Numbered from the stretch's first letter, positions 34,557 through 43,917 are shown. The stretch is 64,000 nucleotides of DNA from Nocardioides sp. WS12 (GCF_014108865.1 NZ_CP053928.1:4526001-4590000), one strand, 5' to 3'. Notes: a model not told the origin generated them from the letters alone. Numbers and translations are program-made.

Positions 34557-36194
34557 TCAGGCCCGTCCCAGCTTGTCCATCAGGCGGAAGGTCGCGGTGG
34601 TGACCTTGGAGTACGTCTCGTCCGACATCCCGAACATCGGTCCGAACCGCATCAACTTCTGCTGCGCGACCGACTGCACCTCGGTGTAGCGATGGATGCC
34701 CTCGGCGCCCTGCCGACGTCCCATTCCGGACTGGCGCATGCCTCCCATCGGGGCATCGATGCTCGCGAAGGTGGCACCGAACGCCTCGTTGATGTTGACC
34801 GTGCCGCACTTGACCTGACGGGCGATCACGCGGGCGCGGTCGCCGTCCTTGCTGTAGATCGCGGCGTTGAGGCCGTAGTCACCGTCGTTGGCGCGCGCGA
34901 TCGCGTCGGACTCGTCGTGGAAGCGGTACAGCGAGATGACCGGGCCGAAGGTCTCGTTGCCGAAGCAGGTCATCTCGGGCGTGACGCCCTCGAGGATGGT
35001 CGGCTCGAAGAAGTACGGCGCCAGGTCGGGCCGCGCACGACCACCGGCCAGCACGCGGGCACCCTTCGCCACGGCGTCGGCGACGTGGGCCTCGACGGTC
35101 TCGAGCTGGTCGGCCGAGATGAGCGGACCCATGTCGACGCCCCACTCGAGGCTCGCGCCGAGCGACATCGCCTTGGTGCGCGCGACGAACCTCTCCACGA
35201 AGCGGTCGTAGACCTGGTCGGCGACGAACATCCGCTCGACGGACACGCAGAGCTGGCCGGCGTTCGAGAAGGACGCGCGTACGGCGCCCTCGGCGGCACG
35301 CTCGACATCCGCGTCGCGCAGCACGAGGAACGGGTTCTTGCCACCCAGTTCGAGCGAACAGCCGATCAGCTGCTCGGCCGCCTGGCGGGCGATGATCTTG
35401 CCGGTCGCGGTCGAGCCGGTGAAGCAGATGTAGTCGGCGCGCTCGATGATCGGCGTGCCGAGCACGCGGCCGGGGCCGGCCACGACCTGCCACAGGTCAC
35501 GCGGGAAGCCGGCCTCCTCGAGGAGCTCGGCGCCGAGCAGCGCCGACAGCATGGTCTGCGCGTCGGGCTTGGTGACGACGGCGTTGCCGGCGAGCAGAGC
35601 AGGCAGGCCGTCGCAGAGCGCCATCGTGAACGGGTAGTTCCACGGCGAGATGATGCCGACGACACCCTTGGGCACCCGGTTCACCTCGAGCCGGGTCAGC
35701 GCCGGGATGACACCCGGGCGACGCTCGGTGTCGAGGTGCTGGTGGGCGGTGCGCGCGTAGTAGCGAGCGGTCAGCGCGATGTGCAGCGGCTCGTCGTACG
35801 CGTGCTTGCGGGCCTTGCCGGACTCGAGCTGGATCAGATCCATGATCTCGGCCTGCCGGTCGAAAACGATGTCGTGCAGGCGGTGCAGGATGCGCGCGCG
35901 CTCGTCGATCGACACCCGCGCCCATGCGACCTGGGCCGTGCGTGCCCGGCGGAACGCCTCGGCGACGTCCTCCTCGCTCGACTGCGGGATGTTCGCCAGC
36001 GGAGCGCCGTTCATCGGCGAGGTCACCTGGGTCGTGGTGCCCGTGGTGGCCAGCACGCGGTCGGTCAGCCGGGCGACGTACTCCGGCTCGAGGGCGTACG
36101 ACGCCCGCGGGTCGTGCTCGGGATCGTGCGGCCCGCCGACAGCGGGATCTGCGGCGCCACCAGGCGCTCCGGAACCGGGATTGGCTTCGCTCAT
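34557..36194 (-). CDS. gabD2: succinate-semialdehyde dehydrogenase-like aldehyde dehydrogenase
   Basis: A 545-residue NAD(P)-linked aldehyde dehydrogenase that oxidises an aldehyde to an acid. The general base is in LELGGKNP and the nucleophile in NAGQLC. Overall it looks most like mycobacterial GabD2 (succinic semialdehyde dehydrogenase). An extra N-terminal stretch of about 50 Gly/Pro-rich residues precedes the fold. The ATG has no ribosome site, but TACTCT ends 6 bases upstream, which supports this start. It is co-transcribed with the GMC oxidase, so the two probably oxidise related compounds. Confidence 0.8.
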   Translation of the reverse strand: MSEANPGSGAPGGAADPAVGGPHDPEHDPRASYALEPEYVARLTDRVLATTGTTTQVTSPMNGAPLANIPQSSEEDVAEAFRRARTAQVAWARVSIDERARILHRLHDIVFDRQAEIMDLIQLESGKARKHAYDEPLHIALTARYYARTAHQHLDTERRPGVIPALTRLEVNRVPKGVVGIISPWNYPFTMALCDGLPALLAGNAVVTKPDAQTMLSALLGAELLEEAGFPRDLWQVVAGPGRVLGTPIIERADYICFTGSTATGKIIARQAAEQLIGCSLELGGKNPFLVLRDADVERAAEGAVRASFSNAGQLCVSVERMFVADQVYDRFVERFVARTKAMSLGASLEWGVDMGPLISADQLETVEAHVADAVAKGARVLAGGRARPDLAPYFFEPTILEGVTPEMTCFGNETFGPVISLYRFHDESDAIARANDGDYGLNAAIYSKDGDRARVIARQVKCGTVNINEAFGATFASIDAPMGGMRQSGMGRRQGAEGIHRYTEVQSVAQQKLMRFGPMFGMSDETYSKVTTATFRLMDKLGRA

Positions 36195-36200
36195 GTGACG

Positions 36201-36277
36201 AGAGTAGGTGAGCCGAGTCACCAACGCTACCGATCGGTAGCAGATGTGCCGCTTTACACATCCATTCTGTGTGTCAA
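36201..36277 (-). promoter_or_regulatory. promoter region of the semialdehyde dehydrogenase operon
   Basis: -10 TACTCT (36206-36201) ends 6 bases before the ATG. A perfect 16-bp palindrome GCTACCGATCGGTAGC (36226-36241) lies at about -32 to -47, a TetR-like operator. Further up, ACACA/TGTGT (36256-36272) forms an inverted repeat beside a TTGACA (minus, 36277-36272). The divergent cupin gene starts at 36409, so some of these may serve it. Confidence 0.6.
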
Positions 36278-36408
36278 GTGTCGTTTTCGGCCCGTTTCGG
36301 AGCCTTTGGGGCCTCCCGGAGGCGGCTGCAAGGACTCTGCAAGGTGCCGGGCGCAGGCTCTGCTCAACGCGACGACCGGCGTCGCCCACCCCGTGGAGGA
36401 GACCCGCG

Positions 36409-36771
36409 ATGAGCACCCAGATCACCGAACAGAAGAGCTTCGAGAAGCCCGACGAGACCCGGTCCTTCGAACGCGGCAACGTGGACCTGGTCGTGATCGG
36501 CGGCGCCGAGATCGGGCGGCTCACGCTGCAGCCCGGATGGCGCTGGTCCGAGCACGTGCAGCCGATCGCCGGCACGCACCTGTGCGAGGCGCCGCACTTC
36601 CAGTACCACGTGAGCGGCACCCTCGCGATCCTGATGGCGGACGGCACTGAGTTCACCGCCACCGCCGGCGACGTGACCTCCCTGCCCGAGGGCCATGACG
36701 CGTGGGTGGTCGGGGACGAGCCGGCCGTGGTCGTCGACTGGTACGGCGCGTCGAACTACGCCCGGCCGTGA
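36409..36771 (+). CDS. cupin-domain protein
   Basis: A 120-residue single beta-barrel of the cupin type. The LQPGWRWSEHVQPIAGTHLCEAPHFQYHVSG stretch carries the usual metal-binding histidines, and the second motif is AGDVTSLPEGHDAWVVG. Small cupins of this kind are often ligand sensors or simple dioxygenase/isomerase-like enzymes. GGAGGA sits 8 bases before the ATG. It lies between the divergent dehydrogenase operon and the SARP regulator; no function can be assigned. Confidence 0.85.
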   Translation: MSTQITEQKSFEKPDETRSFERGNVDLVVIGGAEIGRLTLQPGWRWSEHVQPIAGTHLCEAPHFQYHVSGTLAILMADGTEFTATAGDVTSLPEGHDAWVVGDEPAVVVDWYGASNYARP

Positions 36772-36782
36772 GCGCTGCGGCG

Positions 36783-36788
36783 TAGCAT
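36783..36788 (+). promoter_or_regulatory. -10 hexamer of the SARP-type gene
   Basis: TAGCAT ends 7 bases before the GTG at 36796 and overlaps an ATG at 36787 that would otherwise be the first start. This supports the GTG as start of a leaderless message. Confidence 0.4.
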
Positions 36789-36795
36789 GACGCGC

Positions 36796-39700
36796 GTGAG
36801 CGCGCTCTCCGTGCGAGTGCTCGGGGAACTCACGGTCGACGGAACCGATCTGACGCAGCTGGACAGGAAGACCCGCGGCCTGCTCCAGCTCCTCGCCCTG
36901 TCCCGCGGCCGCCCGGTTCCCGTCGATGCCCTCGTCGATGCCCTGTGGGGCGACCATCCGCCGGCGCGTCCCGCCGACCAGGTGGCGGTGCTCGCCAGCC
37001 GGCTGCGACGCGAACTGGGGCGCGAGCGCGTCGAACGCACCGACATCGGCTACCGACTGTGCGCGGACAGCTTCGACCTCTCCGAGGTCGAAGCTGTCGC
37101 CGGCGAGATCGAACGGCGCCAGGCAGCGGGCGAGATCGCGGGCGCGGCCGCGGCGGCGCGCGTGGGCCTCGCCCTGCTGCGCGGTCCCGTCCCGGAAGTG
37201 GGCGCGGAATCCGCGTGGGCTGCCGCAGAGACGGACGCCGCGAACCGCCTGGTGCAGCGCGCCCGACGCGTCGCAGCGAGCGCACTGCTCGACGCGGGTC
37301 AGTGGCGCGACGCCTTCGAGATCGCCTCGGCCGACACCGGGACCGATCCCCTCGACGAACAGGCCTGGCGGACCGTGATGCGGGCGCAGGCGGCCGGCGG
37401 TCGTCCAGCACTCGCGCTGTCGGCGTACGCCTCCCTGCGGGAGGTGCTGGCCGAACAGGTCGGCGCCGATCCCGCTGAGGAGACCGAGGCCTTGCACCTG
37501 TCGATCCTGCGCGGCGAGGTCCCGGCCGCCACCGCAGTGTCCCTGACGCCGGCGCTCGTCGGTCGGGACAGCCAGGTAGCCCACCTCGACGCCCTGATCG
37601 GCCGGGCGCTGGCCGAGCGACTCCCCCGGGTCGCGCTGGTCGCAGGCGAGGCCGGCATCGGCAAGACCACGTTGCTGACCAACTGGGCCGCTGCCCGCAA
37701 GAACCTCGGCGACCGCGTGCTGATCGGCACGTGCGGAGCTCTCGACCGCGCGGCGCCCCTGGACGTCGTACTTTCGGCCATCGGGCGGTACGTCCAGGAG
37801 TCGGCAGATCCCACGTCCCTGCTCGGCGAGGACGACGCGCTGCTCGCGTCCCTCCTCGGAACGACCGGCGAGAACTCCCACGCGATCGACCCGTCACTGG
37901 GACCGTCGGTCGTCTACGCGGCGGTGTCCCGGGTGCTGGCCCGGATCGCAGGCGACCGGTGCGCGGTCGTGGTCATCGACGACGCGCACCTGGCCGGCCC
38001 GACCCTGGCGGACTGGCTCACCTATCTCCAGCGCCGGCCGGTGCCCCTGGTCGTGGTGCTCGGCGGCCGACCCGACGAGGGTGGTCCGCTGCCGGCCACC
38101 GACTACGTGAGCCTCGGCCCGCTCGATCGCGAGCACGTCGCGGCCATCGTCGGCACCGACCGTGCCGACGACCTCTACCTCCGCTCGGGCGGACACCCGC
38201 TGTTCCTCGCCGAACTGGCCGCAGTGGCTGCCGGCGAACTCCCCGAGTCGCTGGTGGCCGCCGTGACGACCCGCTGCGACCAGCTCGGCCCGGCCGGCGA
38301 CCTCGTCCGCACTGCGGCCATCCTCGGCGGCGACCTCGACATCGACCTGCTCGCAGGCGTCCTGGGTCGGAGCACGCTCGAGGTCCTCACCGACGCCGAG
38401 CGCGCCGTCCGCCACGGACTCCTCGTCGACAACGCCGGTCGACTCCAGTTGCGCCACGACCTGGTCCGCACCGCCCTGGTCTCGGGTACGACGTCCGGCC
38501 GGTCTGCGTTGCTGCACCGCGAGGCGGGACGGGCGCTCGCCCGACGCGCCGACGCCGACCCCTCAGCGGTGGCCGAACACGCGCGACTCGGCGGCGACCG
38601 CGTCCTCGCGTCGGTGTCCTTGCGCGCGGCCGCGGCCCGGGCGGCCGAGCGGTTCGACCATGCGACCGCTGAGGAGCTGCTCGATGAGTCGTTCACCCTG
38701 GTGCCCGACGACCACACCCGGCTCGAACGGGCGCGGGTCCGAATCCGGCGCGGGCGCTACCGCGCGGCCGAGGAGGACGCGCTCGCGGCGACGGATGCGG
38801 GGCCGGAGCGCTGGGAGGCAGCGGCCTGGGCGGCGTACTTCGACCGCCGCTTCGACGACGCGACGTCGTACGCGGACGACGGGGCGCTGGGTGCGGAGGA
38901 CGACCGGACACGCACCCGCTGCCTGGTCGCGTCGGGGCGATTCCTGCATGCGCAGGGCGATCTGGCTCGCGCCACGCGACGGCTCGAGACCGCGTTGCGC
39001 GACGCGACGGGCGAGGACCGGCTCGAGGCAGCCGCCTGGCTCGGGGTCCTGCACGCCCACCGGAGCAACGTCGACGAGGCGCTCGGTTTGCTGCGGCCGG
39101 TGACCCGGCCCGGCATCAGCGTCACCCACACGCCGGCGTCGATGCACGCGCTGCTCTTCACCGGCCACACCCTTGCCGTCGCCGGCCGCGGCGAGGAGGC
39201 GCTGGCCTGCTTCTCCGGGTACACGGCGGAGGTCGCGCGACGCGACGTACCGCGCTTTGCTGGCCGTGGCGTCAACTTCGGCGGCTGGGTGCTGCGGAAT
39301 CTGGGTGCGACGAGTGCGGGCATCGACGCACACGAAGAAGCAGTCGCCACCGTCGACGGCGTGGTGATCCCGGAGGTGCTGGTTGCCGCACTCGAGGACC
39401 TCGCCGATGCGCGGATCCGGGCGGGCGATCCCGACGGCGCCCTGGCCCTGCTCGACCAGGCGCGGGTCGCTCTGGTGGGCGACCTGGTCTTCGGCTGGCG
39501 GCTGCAGATGAAGCTGCACCTGCTCGACGCGCAGGCCCTGTTGCTGGGCGGGTCCGCCGAGAAGGCGCTCCAGGTCGCGACGGCGCTCTCCGCGTCGGCC
39601 GCGTCGGCAGGAGTGCCGCGCTACGTCTCCTGCGCCGACCTGGTCGCGCACCGGGCGCGGGCCGCACTCGGCGAACCGGTCGATCTCGAGAAGGCGTGGG

Positions 39701-39918
39701 CGGACCTCAGCGAGGTCGAGCGTTCGGTCGGGATCGAGGCGTGGTGGTGGGCTGGGCAGACGGGCGCCGAGCTCGGTCAGGAGCGCTGGCTCGCTCGCGC
39801 CGAGGAACTCGTCGTCGACCTGGCCGGTCGTAGCGGCGACCACGCGGACACCTTGCGCGCCGACGCCACGCGTCGCCTGGAGGCCTGGCGCCACCAGGCC
39901 ACGCTCACTGCGCGCTGA
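36796..39918 (+). CDS. SARP/AfsR-type regulator with ATPase and TPR-like domains
   Basis: A 1040-residue regulator. The N-terminus is an OmpR-like winged helix (about 5-95, LSVRVLGELTVDG..VDALWGDHPPARP) and a BTAD domain (to about 245), the SARP pair that activates transcription. A P-loop ATPase follows (Walker A GEAGIGKTT, about 285; Walker B VVVIDDAHLA), then a long helical-repeat region likely to be TPR-like, with no C-terminal LuxR helix-turn-helix. Such proteins often control secondary metabolism, but no biosynthetic cluster is present in the window. The 3' end overlaps the convergent methyltransferase by 14 bp. Confidence 0.88.
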   Translation: MSALSVRVLGELTVDGTDLTQLDRKTRGLLQLLALSRGRPVPVDALVDALWGDHPPARPADQVAVLASRLRRELGRERVERTDIGYRLCADSFDLSEVEAVAGEIERRQAAGEIAGAAAAARVGLALLRGPVPEVGAESAWAAAETDAANRLVQRARRVAASALLDAGQWRDAFEIASADTGTDPLDEQAWRTVMRAQAAGGRPALALSAYASLREVLAEQVGADPAEETEALHLSILRGEVPAATAVSLTPALVGRDSQVAHLDALIGRALAERLPRVALVAGEAGIGKTTLLTNWAAARKNLGDRVLIGTCGALDRAAPLDVVLSAIGRYVQESADPTSLLGEDDALLASLLGTTGENSHAIDPSLGPSVVYAAVSRVLARIAGDRCAVVVIDDAHLAGPTLADWLTYLQRRPVPLVVVLGGRPDEGGPLPATDYVSLGPLDREHVAAIVGTDRADDLYLRSGGHPLFLAELAAVAAGELPESLVAAVTTRCDQLGPAGDLVRTAAILGGDLDIDLLAGVLGRSTLEVLTDAERAVRHGLLVDNAGRLQLRHDLVRTALVSGTTSGRSALLHREAGRALARRADADPSAVAEHARLGGDRVLASVSLRAAAARAAERFDHATAEELLDESFTLVPDDHTRLERARVRIRRGRYRAAEEDALAATDAGPERWEAAAWAAYFDRRFDDATSYADDGALGAEDDRTRTRCLVASGRFLHAQGDLARATRRLETALRDATGEDRLEAAAWLGVLHAHRSNVDEALGLLRPVTRPGISVTHTPASMHALLFTGHTLAVAGRGEEALACFSGYTAEVARRDVPRFAGRGVNFGGWVLRNLGATSAGIDAHEEAVATVDGVVIPEVLVAALEDLADARIRAGDPDGALALLDQARVALVGDLVFGWRLQMKLHLLDAQALLLGGSAEKALQVATALSASAASAGVPRYVSCADLVAHRARAALGEPVDLEKAWADLSEVERSVGIEAWWWAGQTGAELGQERWLARAEELVVDLAGRSGDHADTLRADATRRLEAWRHQATLTAR

Positions 39919-40666
39919 GCACCAGCATCGGTACGACGACCGCGGGCGCACCGACGAGCGCCGCCTCGACCTCGGCCGTGAGGTCCGCTCTTGCAGCGGA
40001 CGAGAGCCCGGCCACGAAGGGCGCCGTGTGCGCCATACCCATCCGCCACGCGACCATCTCGGCTGGCGTCGTCAAGCCCCCGTCGACGTCGATCCGGCCC
40101 ACGCCCGCCGACGCGTAGCCCGCAGCGGAGGCGAGGCCGGCCAGTCGGTCCGGATCCCCGACCCGCGCCTCGGCACTGTTCTTGAACGCGACGTACCAGT
40201 CCGGCGCCCGATAACCCCGCTCCACGAGAGCGCTCTCCACCACGTTCTTGGCGACGTGGGTCCACCCCACGGGGAACGCGGAGGCAGCCAGCGACCGGGC
40301 CACCCGCCGCAGTTCGGCCAGCGCCTGCACGGGATCGGGCGCGTGGCCGAGGCTGAACGCGGCCACCGCCACGTCGAAGCTGCCGTCACGGAAGGGCAAC
40401 CGCAGCAGGTCGCCACCGACGGAGAGCGCCGGTGGCCGTGGAAGCATGCGCGGCGCCAGGTCGACCGCGACCACCCGGGCCGCACCGCGTGCGGCGGCCT
40501 GCTCCCCTGCAACACCGGTTCCGGCACCGGCGTCCAGCACCGTCGCGCCGGCCAGGGGGAACTGTGCGTCGTCAAGCATCGCGCCGGCGAGCCGTGCGTA
40601 CAGCGCGGCCGGACCACTCCGCCAGGCGGCAGCGGAGAGGTCGTAGGCCGAGCCGATCGCGGTCAC
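39905..40666 (-). CDS. class-I SAM-dependent methyltransferase
   Basis: A 253-residue methyltransferase with motif I VLDAGAGTGVAGEQAA, motif II ARVVAVDLAPRM, and motif III in GSFDVAVAAFSLGH. The target is unknown. Its GTG start overlaps the stop of the phosphotransferase gene (GTGA), so it forms a unit with that gene and the NTF2-like gene ahead of it. All three may act on one small molecule, which is inference from coupling. Confidence 0.85.
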   Translation of the reverse strand: MTAIGSAYDLSAAAWRSGPAALYARLAGAMLDDAQFPLAGATVLDAGAGTGVAGEQAAARGAARVVAVDLAPRMLPRPPALSVGGDLLRLPFRDGSFDVAVAAFSLGHAPDPVQALAELRRVARSLAASAFPVGWTHVAKNVVESALVERGYRAPDWYVAFKNSAEARVGDPDRLAGLASAAGYASAGVGRIDVDGGLTTPAEMVAWRMGMAHTAPFVAGLSSAARADLTAEVEAALVGAPAVVVPMLVLSAQ

Positions 40667-41661
40667 GCGAGCAGAGCCGCGCCTTCGATGGCCCGCTGTT
40701 CCCACCAGACCAGCTCGTCGTCGTACCCGCTGAAGGCCTTCTCCCAGCCGAACTGCACCAGCGCACCGAGCAGACTCAGTCCGATCTGGGTGTCCCACCA
40801 CGGCGCGGTGTCAATGCCGCGGCGTTCGAGCGCTGCCCGGTAGGTGGCGATGGCCTGTTCCTTGGAGACGGGCAGCCGGCGGCAGTTGATCGCGAGGTAC
40901 CACGCCAGGTCGGCGGTGGCGGCGCCGCGGCCGGGCGTCTCCCAGTCCAGCAGGACGGTGCGGCCCTCGCTGTCGGTGCCGAGGTTGTCGAGCTTCCAGT
41001 TGCCGTGGATCAGGGTGCTGGGCGTTGCAGCGAGCGCGTTCACCAGCGGCGCCGGATCGTGCACCAGCGGTACGACGATGGCCGCCGCCTTGGGCGCGAC
41101 GGTCTCCAGCAACGGCCAACCCTGGGCGACCAGCCTCGGGACGAGGTGGTCGGAGCCGAGCGCCGCTTCGGCAGCCGCCATCCGTGGCGACAACTCGAGG
41201 TAGCGGTCGGTCGGTGTGACCACGTCGATGTCGAGGTCGGTGTCCCAGAACGCCACGTGCACGGCGGCCATGTGGTCGAGGAAGCGGTCGTTCTGCTCGA
41301 TCGTGATCGGGTCGTCGACGGCCGGCACGAGGGTCTCCGCGACGTCGTCCATCAGCACCGCTGCCAGCGTCGGCCGTTCGCGATCGTGGGCGACCGCGAC
41401 GATCGGTTGGACGATCTCGTCGGGCAGGGCGGCCAGGATGCCGCGGCGCCACAGGGCGACCGTCGAACTGCCGGGCACACCCGCCGCCCGCAGCGACCAG
41501 TCACCTTCGTGGTCGAGGTACTTCACGACGTACGACGCCCCATCGATCGTGACCCGGTCCAGCACGGCACCGGACTTGCCAGGCGCGTCCAACGGAGTGC
41601 GGCCGGTGGCACCGACGAGGAGGGCATCGACGGAGTCGAGGACCGGGTAGCGGTCAGACAT
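40663..41661 (-). CDS. APH-fold phosphotransferase with altered catalytic loop
   Basis: A 332-residue protein of the aminoglycoside/choline kinase fold. The catalytic loop reads HGNWKLDN where the family usually has HGDxxxxN, so the catalytic Asp is an Asn; the second metal site LLDWE is intact. It could be an inactive or altered kinase, or a subgroup that uses a different base. The gene overlaps the NTF2-like gene by 8 bases and the methyltransferase gene by 4. There is no reason to call it antibiotic resistance. Confidence 0.8.
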   Translation of the reverse strand: MSDRYPVLDSVDALLVGATGRTPLDAPGKSGAVLDRVTIDGASYVVKYLDHEGDWSLRAAGVPGSSTVALWRRGILAALPDEIVQPIVAVAHDRERPTLAAVLMDDVAETLVPAVDDPITIEQNDRFLDHMAAVHVAFWDTDLDIDVVTPTDRYLELSPRMAAAEAALGSDHLVPRLVAQGWPLLETVAPKAAAIVVPLVHDPAPLVNALAATPSTLIHGNWKLDNLGTDSEGRTVLLDWETPGRGAATADLAWYLAINCRRLPVSKEQAIATYRAALERRGIDTAPWWDTQIGLSLLGALVQFGWEKAFSGYDDELVWWEQRAIEGAALLA

Positions 41662-42040
41662 CTGCGGCCTCCATCTCGGCCAGCAGGGACGCCGGCCAAC
41701 GGCCGCCGCACAGCACCACGTCGGCGACGATCTGGTCGTCGACGACGTCGAGCAGGTGGGTGTGGTGGGCGGCGTGCGGGATCCCGCCCTCGGTCCACGA
41801 CAACGTGTAGTCCACGACCTCCCCCTTGCTGGTGGGCTCGCGGCGCAACTGCTCGAACGCGCCGGGGTCCGCGAACCACCCGCGGTAGGTGTCGCGGATC
41901 TGGTCCGCGCCGGCGCGGTGGAAGCGCCAGTTCGGCACGGTGGCGTCCAGAGTCGCGTTCGGCGCCCAGGCGTCACACTCGTCGATCCGGCCGGAGCAAA
42001 CGGCTTCCAGGAAGCGGTCGACCGCTGATGGCTGGGACAT
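41654..42040 (-). CDS. NTF2/SnoaL-like protein
   Basis: A 128-residue NTF2-like protein (VDRFLEAVCSGRIDECDAWAPNATLDATVPNWRFHRAGADQIRDTYRGWF). Its cone fold could be a small enzyme or binding protein; His-rich HAAHHTHLLDVVDDQIV may line the pocket. It is the first gene of the unit with phosphotransferase and methyltransferase. GAGGAG is 7 bases before ATG 42040; an ATG at 42067 lacks a site. Confidence 0.75.
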   Translation of the reverse strand: MSQPSAVDRFLEAVCSGRIDECDAWAPNATLDATVPNWRFHRAGADQIRDTYRGWFADPGAFEQLRREPTSKGEVVDYTLSWTEGGIPHAAHHTHLLDVVDDQIVADVVLCGGRWPASLLAEMEAADV

Positions 42041-42135
42041 GTTCGGCTCCTCGGCTCGGCTCATTCTGACAGGACCGAGCGTGCCGGGACAGCCTTGCAG
42101 TGCGCTTGCAGTCCGGGGAGCTGGCAGTCCGGCGG

Positions 42136-42141
42136 TACGGT
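42136..42141 (+). promoter_or_regulatory. -10 hexamer of a small orphan gene
   Basis: TACGGT ends 6 bases before ATG 42148, the leaderless spacing found repeatedly in the window. No -35 is convincing. Confidence 0.45.
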
Positions 42142-42147
42142 TCGCGA

Positions 42148-42558
42148 ATGTTTGGTCGCCACCGGTCACCGATTCCAGAAGATCCCTCTGTTTCGGTCGT
42201 GGAGCGCATCCTTTCGATCGCGACCGAAAGGGCCTCAGGGGCGATTCCCACCCAAGGACGCCGCGCCGTCGTCGATCGTGCCGTCTGGTTCTGCGCCTGC
42301 GTGACGGACAACGGCGCTGATGCTCCGACCTGGTTGATCTACGACACCGACAACGGCGGACTCGGATGGTGCAGGGTTGGCAACGATGACGACATGGACG
42401 ACCTCGTGGACGCCAAGGAACTGTTCGGCGACCACGTCCATCCGGGTCAGGTAGCGGAGTGGTTGCAAGGCGCGGATCCACGCCGTGTGTTCGGCCTCGG
42501 CGACGCAGAGGCGCTTCGTGAGCTCGGGCGAAAGATCCGCGAACTGCACGAGGACTGA
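42148..42558 (+). CDS. hypothetical protein
   Basis: A 136-residue soluble, acidic protein that I do not recognise. It has WLIYDTDNGGLGWCRVGNDDDMDD in the middle, a central WLQ and a helical C-terminus. The start at 42148 rests on the TACGGT hexamer 6 bases upstream; an in-frame GTG at 42100 is less likely. It belongs to a row of small, unlinked genes that look less GC-rich than their surroundings. A 9-base inverted repeat (42191-42199 with 42221-42229) lies in its coding part. Confidence 0.6.
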   Translation: MFGRHRSPIPEDPSVSVVERILSIATERASGAIPTQGRRAVVDRAVWFCACVTDNGADAPTWLIYDTDNGGLGWCRVGNDDDMDDLVDAKELFGDHVHPGQVAEWLQGADPRRVFGLGDAEALRELGRKIRELHED

Positions 42559-42607
42559 ACGCGCTCCCCGCGCTTCCGCTCATCGACGCGACCGCGCGGT
42601 CCGCGGG

Positions 42608-42952
42608 ATGGTCGAGCGCATCGTCCTGAACGTGACCAACTGCTGCGACGATCTGCGCATGAACCATTTCGACGCCGATGCCGCGATTGACGTTGGTGCC
42701 TGGGACCGGCGGTACGCGCGAGTAGTCGACCTTCAGGTCGAAGGTGACATTGCCGCAGCGTTGATCGATCCCAACGGGGACGGCGCCGACCTGAACGTCA
42801 GCATCTACACCTGCATCGATGGGGTGTGGAGCGAGGCTGGCAGTGGGAACGGCGAACTCAGCATCCCCGGTTGGTTTCGCACGACCTGGACTGATGACGA
42901 CCGGCTGATCCTGACTCGCACGGACGGCGAGGACGAAGACCACCCCTGCTGA
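42608..42952 (+). CDS. hypothetical protein
   Basis: Up to 114 residues, with no known domain that I can name. The acidic sequence has a likely beta-rich core (YARVVDLQVEGDIAAALIDPNGDGADLNVSIYTC). A second ATG at 42659 gives 97 residues and has GACGAT 6 bases upstream, so it may be the true start. No partner gene is clear; it sits 49 bases after the previous small gene. Confidence 0.5.
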   Translation: MVERIVLNVTNCCDDLRMNHFDADAAIDVGAWDRRYARVVDLQVEGDIAAALIDPNGDGADLNVSIYTCIDGVWSEAGSGNGELSIPGWFRTTWTDDDRLILTRTDGEDEDHPC

Positions 42953-43010
42953 CCGCCCGCTCATCGGCAAAGCGGTGGTCAGTCCGGCGACGAGCCGAGT
43001 GCCTAGGTGC

Positions 43011-43376
43011 CTAGGGCAGGGGATGAAGCCAGCGCAGGTGCCCGCGCTGAATTTCCTCCCAGATTTCGTGCGCTGCCAACAAGGCCTCGTCCGGATCCGG
43101 ATACCACGCCCGGTAGCGCTTTCGGATCGGTCTCCAGTCGCGATAGCTGCGGAACACCGTCACCTTTCGGACCGGCGACTTGCGACCAATGCGAGGTCCG
43201 ATGAAATCGTTGACCACCAGATCGAAAACGAAGCCTAGAACGGTCGTCGAATTCCATTCCCGCGCATACACGCCGCGCATTGCCACGGTTACCTCATACT
43301 CGAACCCATCGGGACCGAGGGCGGTGAGCACGATTCTGGGCTCCTCGGTTTCTTCCCCGCCTGAGTTGTCCGCCAC
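43011..43376 (-). CDS. hypothetical protein
   Basis: A 121-residue protein with a basic C-terminal half (KRYRAWYPDPDEALLAAHEIWEEIQRGH). I do not recognise a family. The GTG at 43376 has CACAAT ending 6 bases upstream; an ATG at 43463 would add 29 residues that look like non-coding sequence (CPHVRICRRAS). It is divergent from the gene at 43462. Confidence 0.5.
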   Translation of the reverse strand: MADNSGGEETEEPRIVLTALGPDGFEYEVTVAMRGVYAREWNSTTVLGFVFDLVVNDFIGPRIGRKSPVRKVTVFRSYRDWRPIRKRYRAWYPDPDEALLAAHEIWEEIQRGHLRWLHPLP

Positions 43377-43448
43377 AGTTTCATTGTGCAGGACTGAACA
43401 CAGCTCTCCTTGGCCGGACGCTCGGCGGCAGATCCGGACGTGGGGACA

Positions 43449-43454
43449 TATCCT
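43449..43454 (+). promoter_or_regulatory. -10 hexamer of a small orphan gene
   Basis: TATCCT ends 7 bases before ATG 43462, the same arrangement as the other leaderless candidates. Confidence 0.35.
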
Positions 43455-43461
43455 CGAACAC

Positions 43462-43800
43462 ATGTCAGCGAAGTGGACACGGACGCACGACGCTGTCGGA
43501 ACGCAGGAGGCGCTAAGCGCCGTCGATCACGGGACCCCGTGGGCGATTCTCTGGTGCGGCGGTGGAGTCTCACGGTCAAGCGACACCCCGGTGGACCAAG
43601 ATGGTGTGGCCCATGTGCGCCGCCACCTGATCGAACCTGCTGAGCGAGAGCGGCTTTTCAAGAAGGCTCAGCGCAAGGGACGGACCAAGACCGTCGTGAT
43701 GGCGGAACGGTGGGAGACCGCCAACCAGGACCCCCTGATCATCTTCTACGAAACTGGTCCGTACCTGCTGCCCGAGCGCGACGAACCGACCCGGCTCTAA
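43462..43800 (+). CDS. hypothetical protein
   Basis: A 112-residue protein with a Lys/Arg-rich middle (ERERLFKKAQRKGRTKTVVMAERWE) and an acidic C-terminus. The family is not recognised. The basic core could bind nucleic acid, but no fold is evident. The start is set by ATG 43462 and its TATCCT hexamer. It lies next to the DUF222 gene on the other strand, inside what looks like a small accessory segment. Confidence 0.5.
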   Translation: MSAKWTRTHDAVGTQEALSAVDHGTPWAILWCGGGVSRSSDTPVDQDGVAHVRRHLIEPAERERLFKKAQRKGRTKTVVMAERWETANQDPLIIFYETGPYLLPERDEPTRL

Positions 43801-43917
43801 CTCGTCTCCGCTCTGGTGCGCTCTCATCGGCATGGGCGTGCGGGTCCGCTGTCTCACTACTGACTTGCTCCGGGCATGCCGCTGGCCCCGCTGGTGGGCG
43901 GGGTGCGGGACGGGGAG

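Noticed and set aside
36796..39918. SARP-type gene as marker of an antibiotic cluster
   Set aside because: No polyketide, peptide synthetase or other biosynthetic genes lie within the window.
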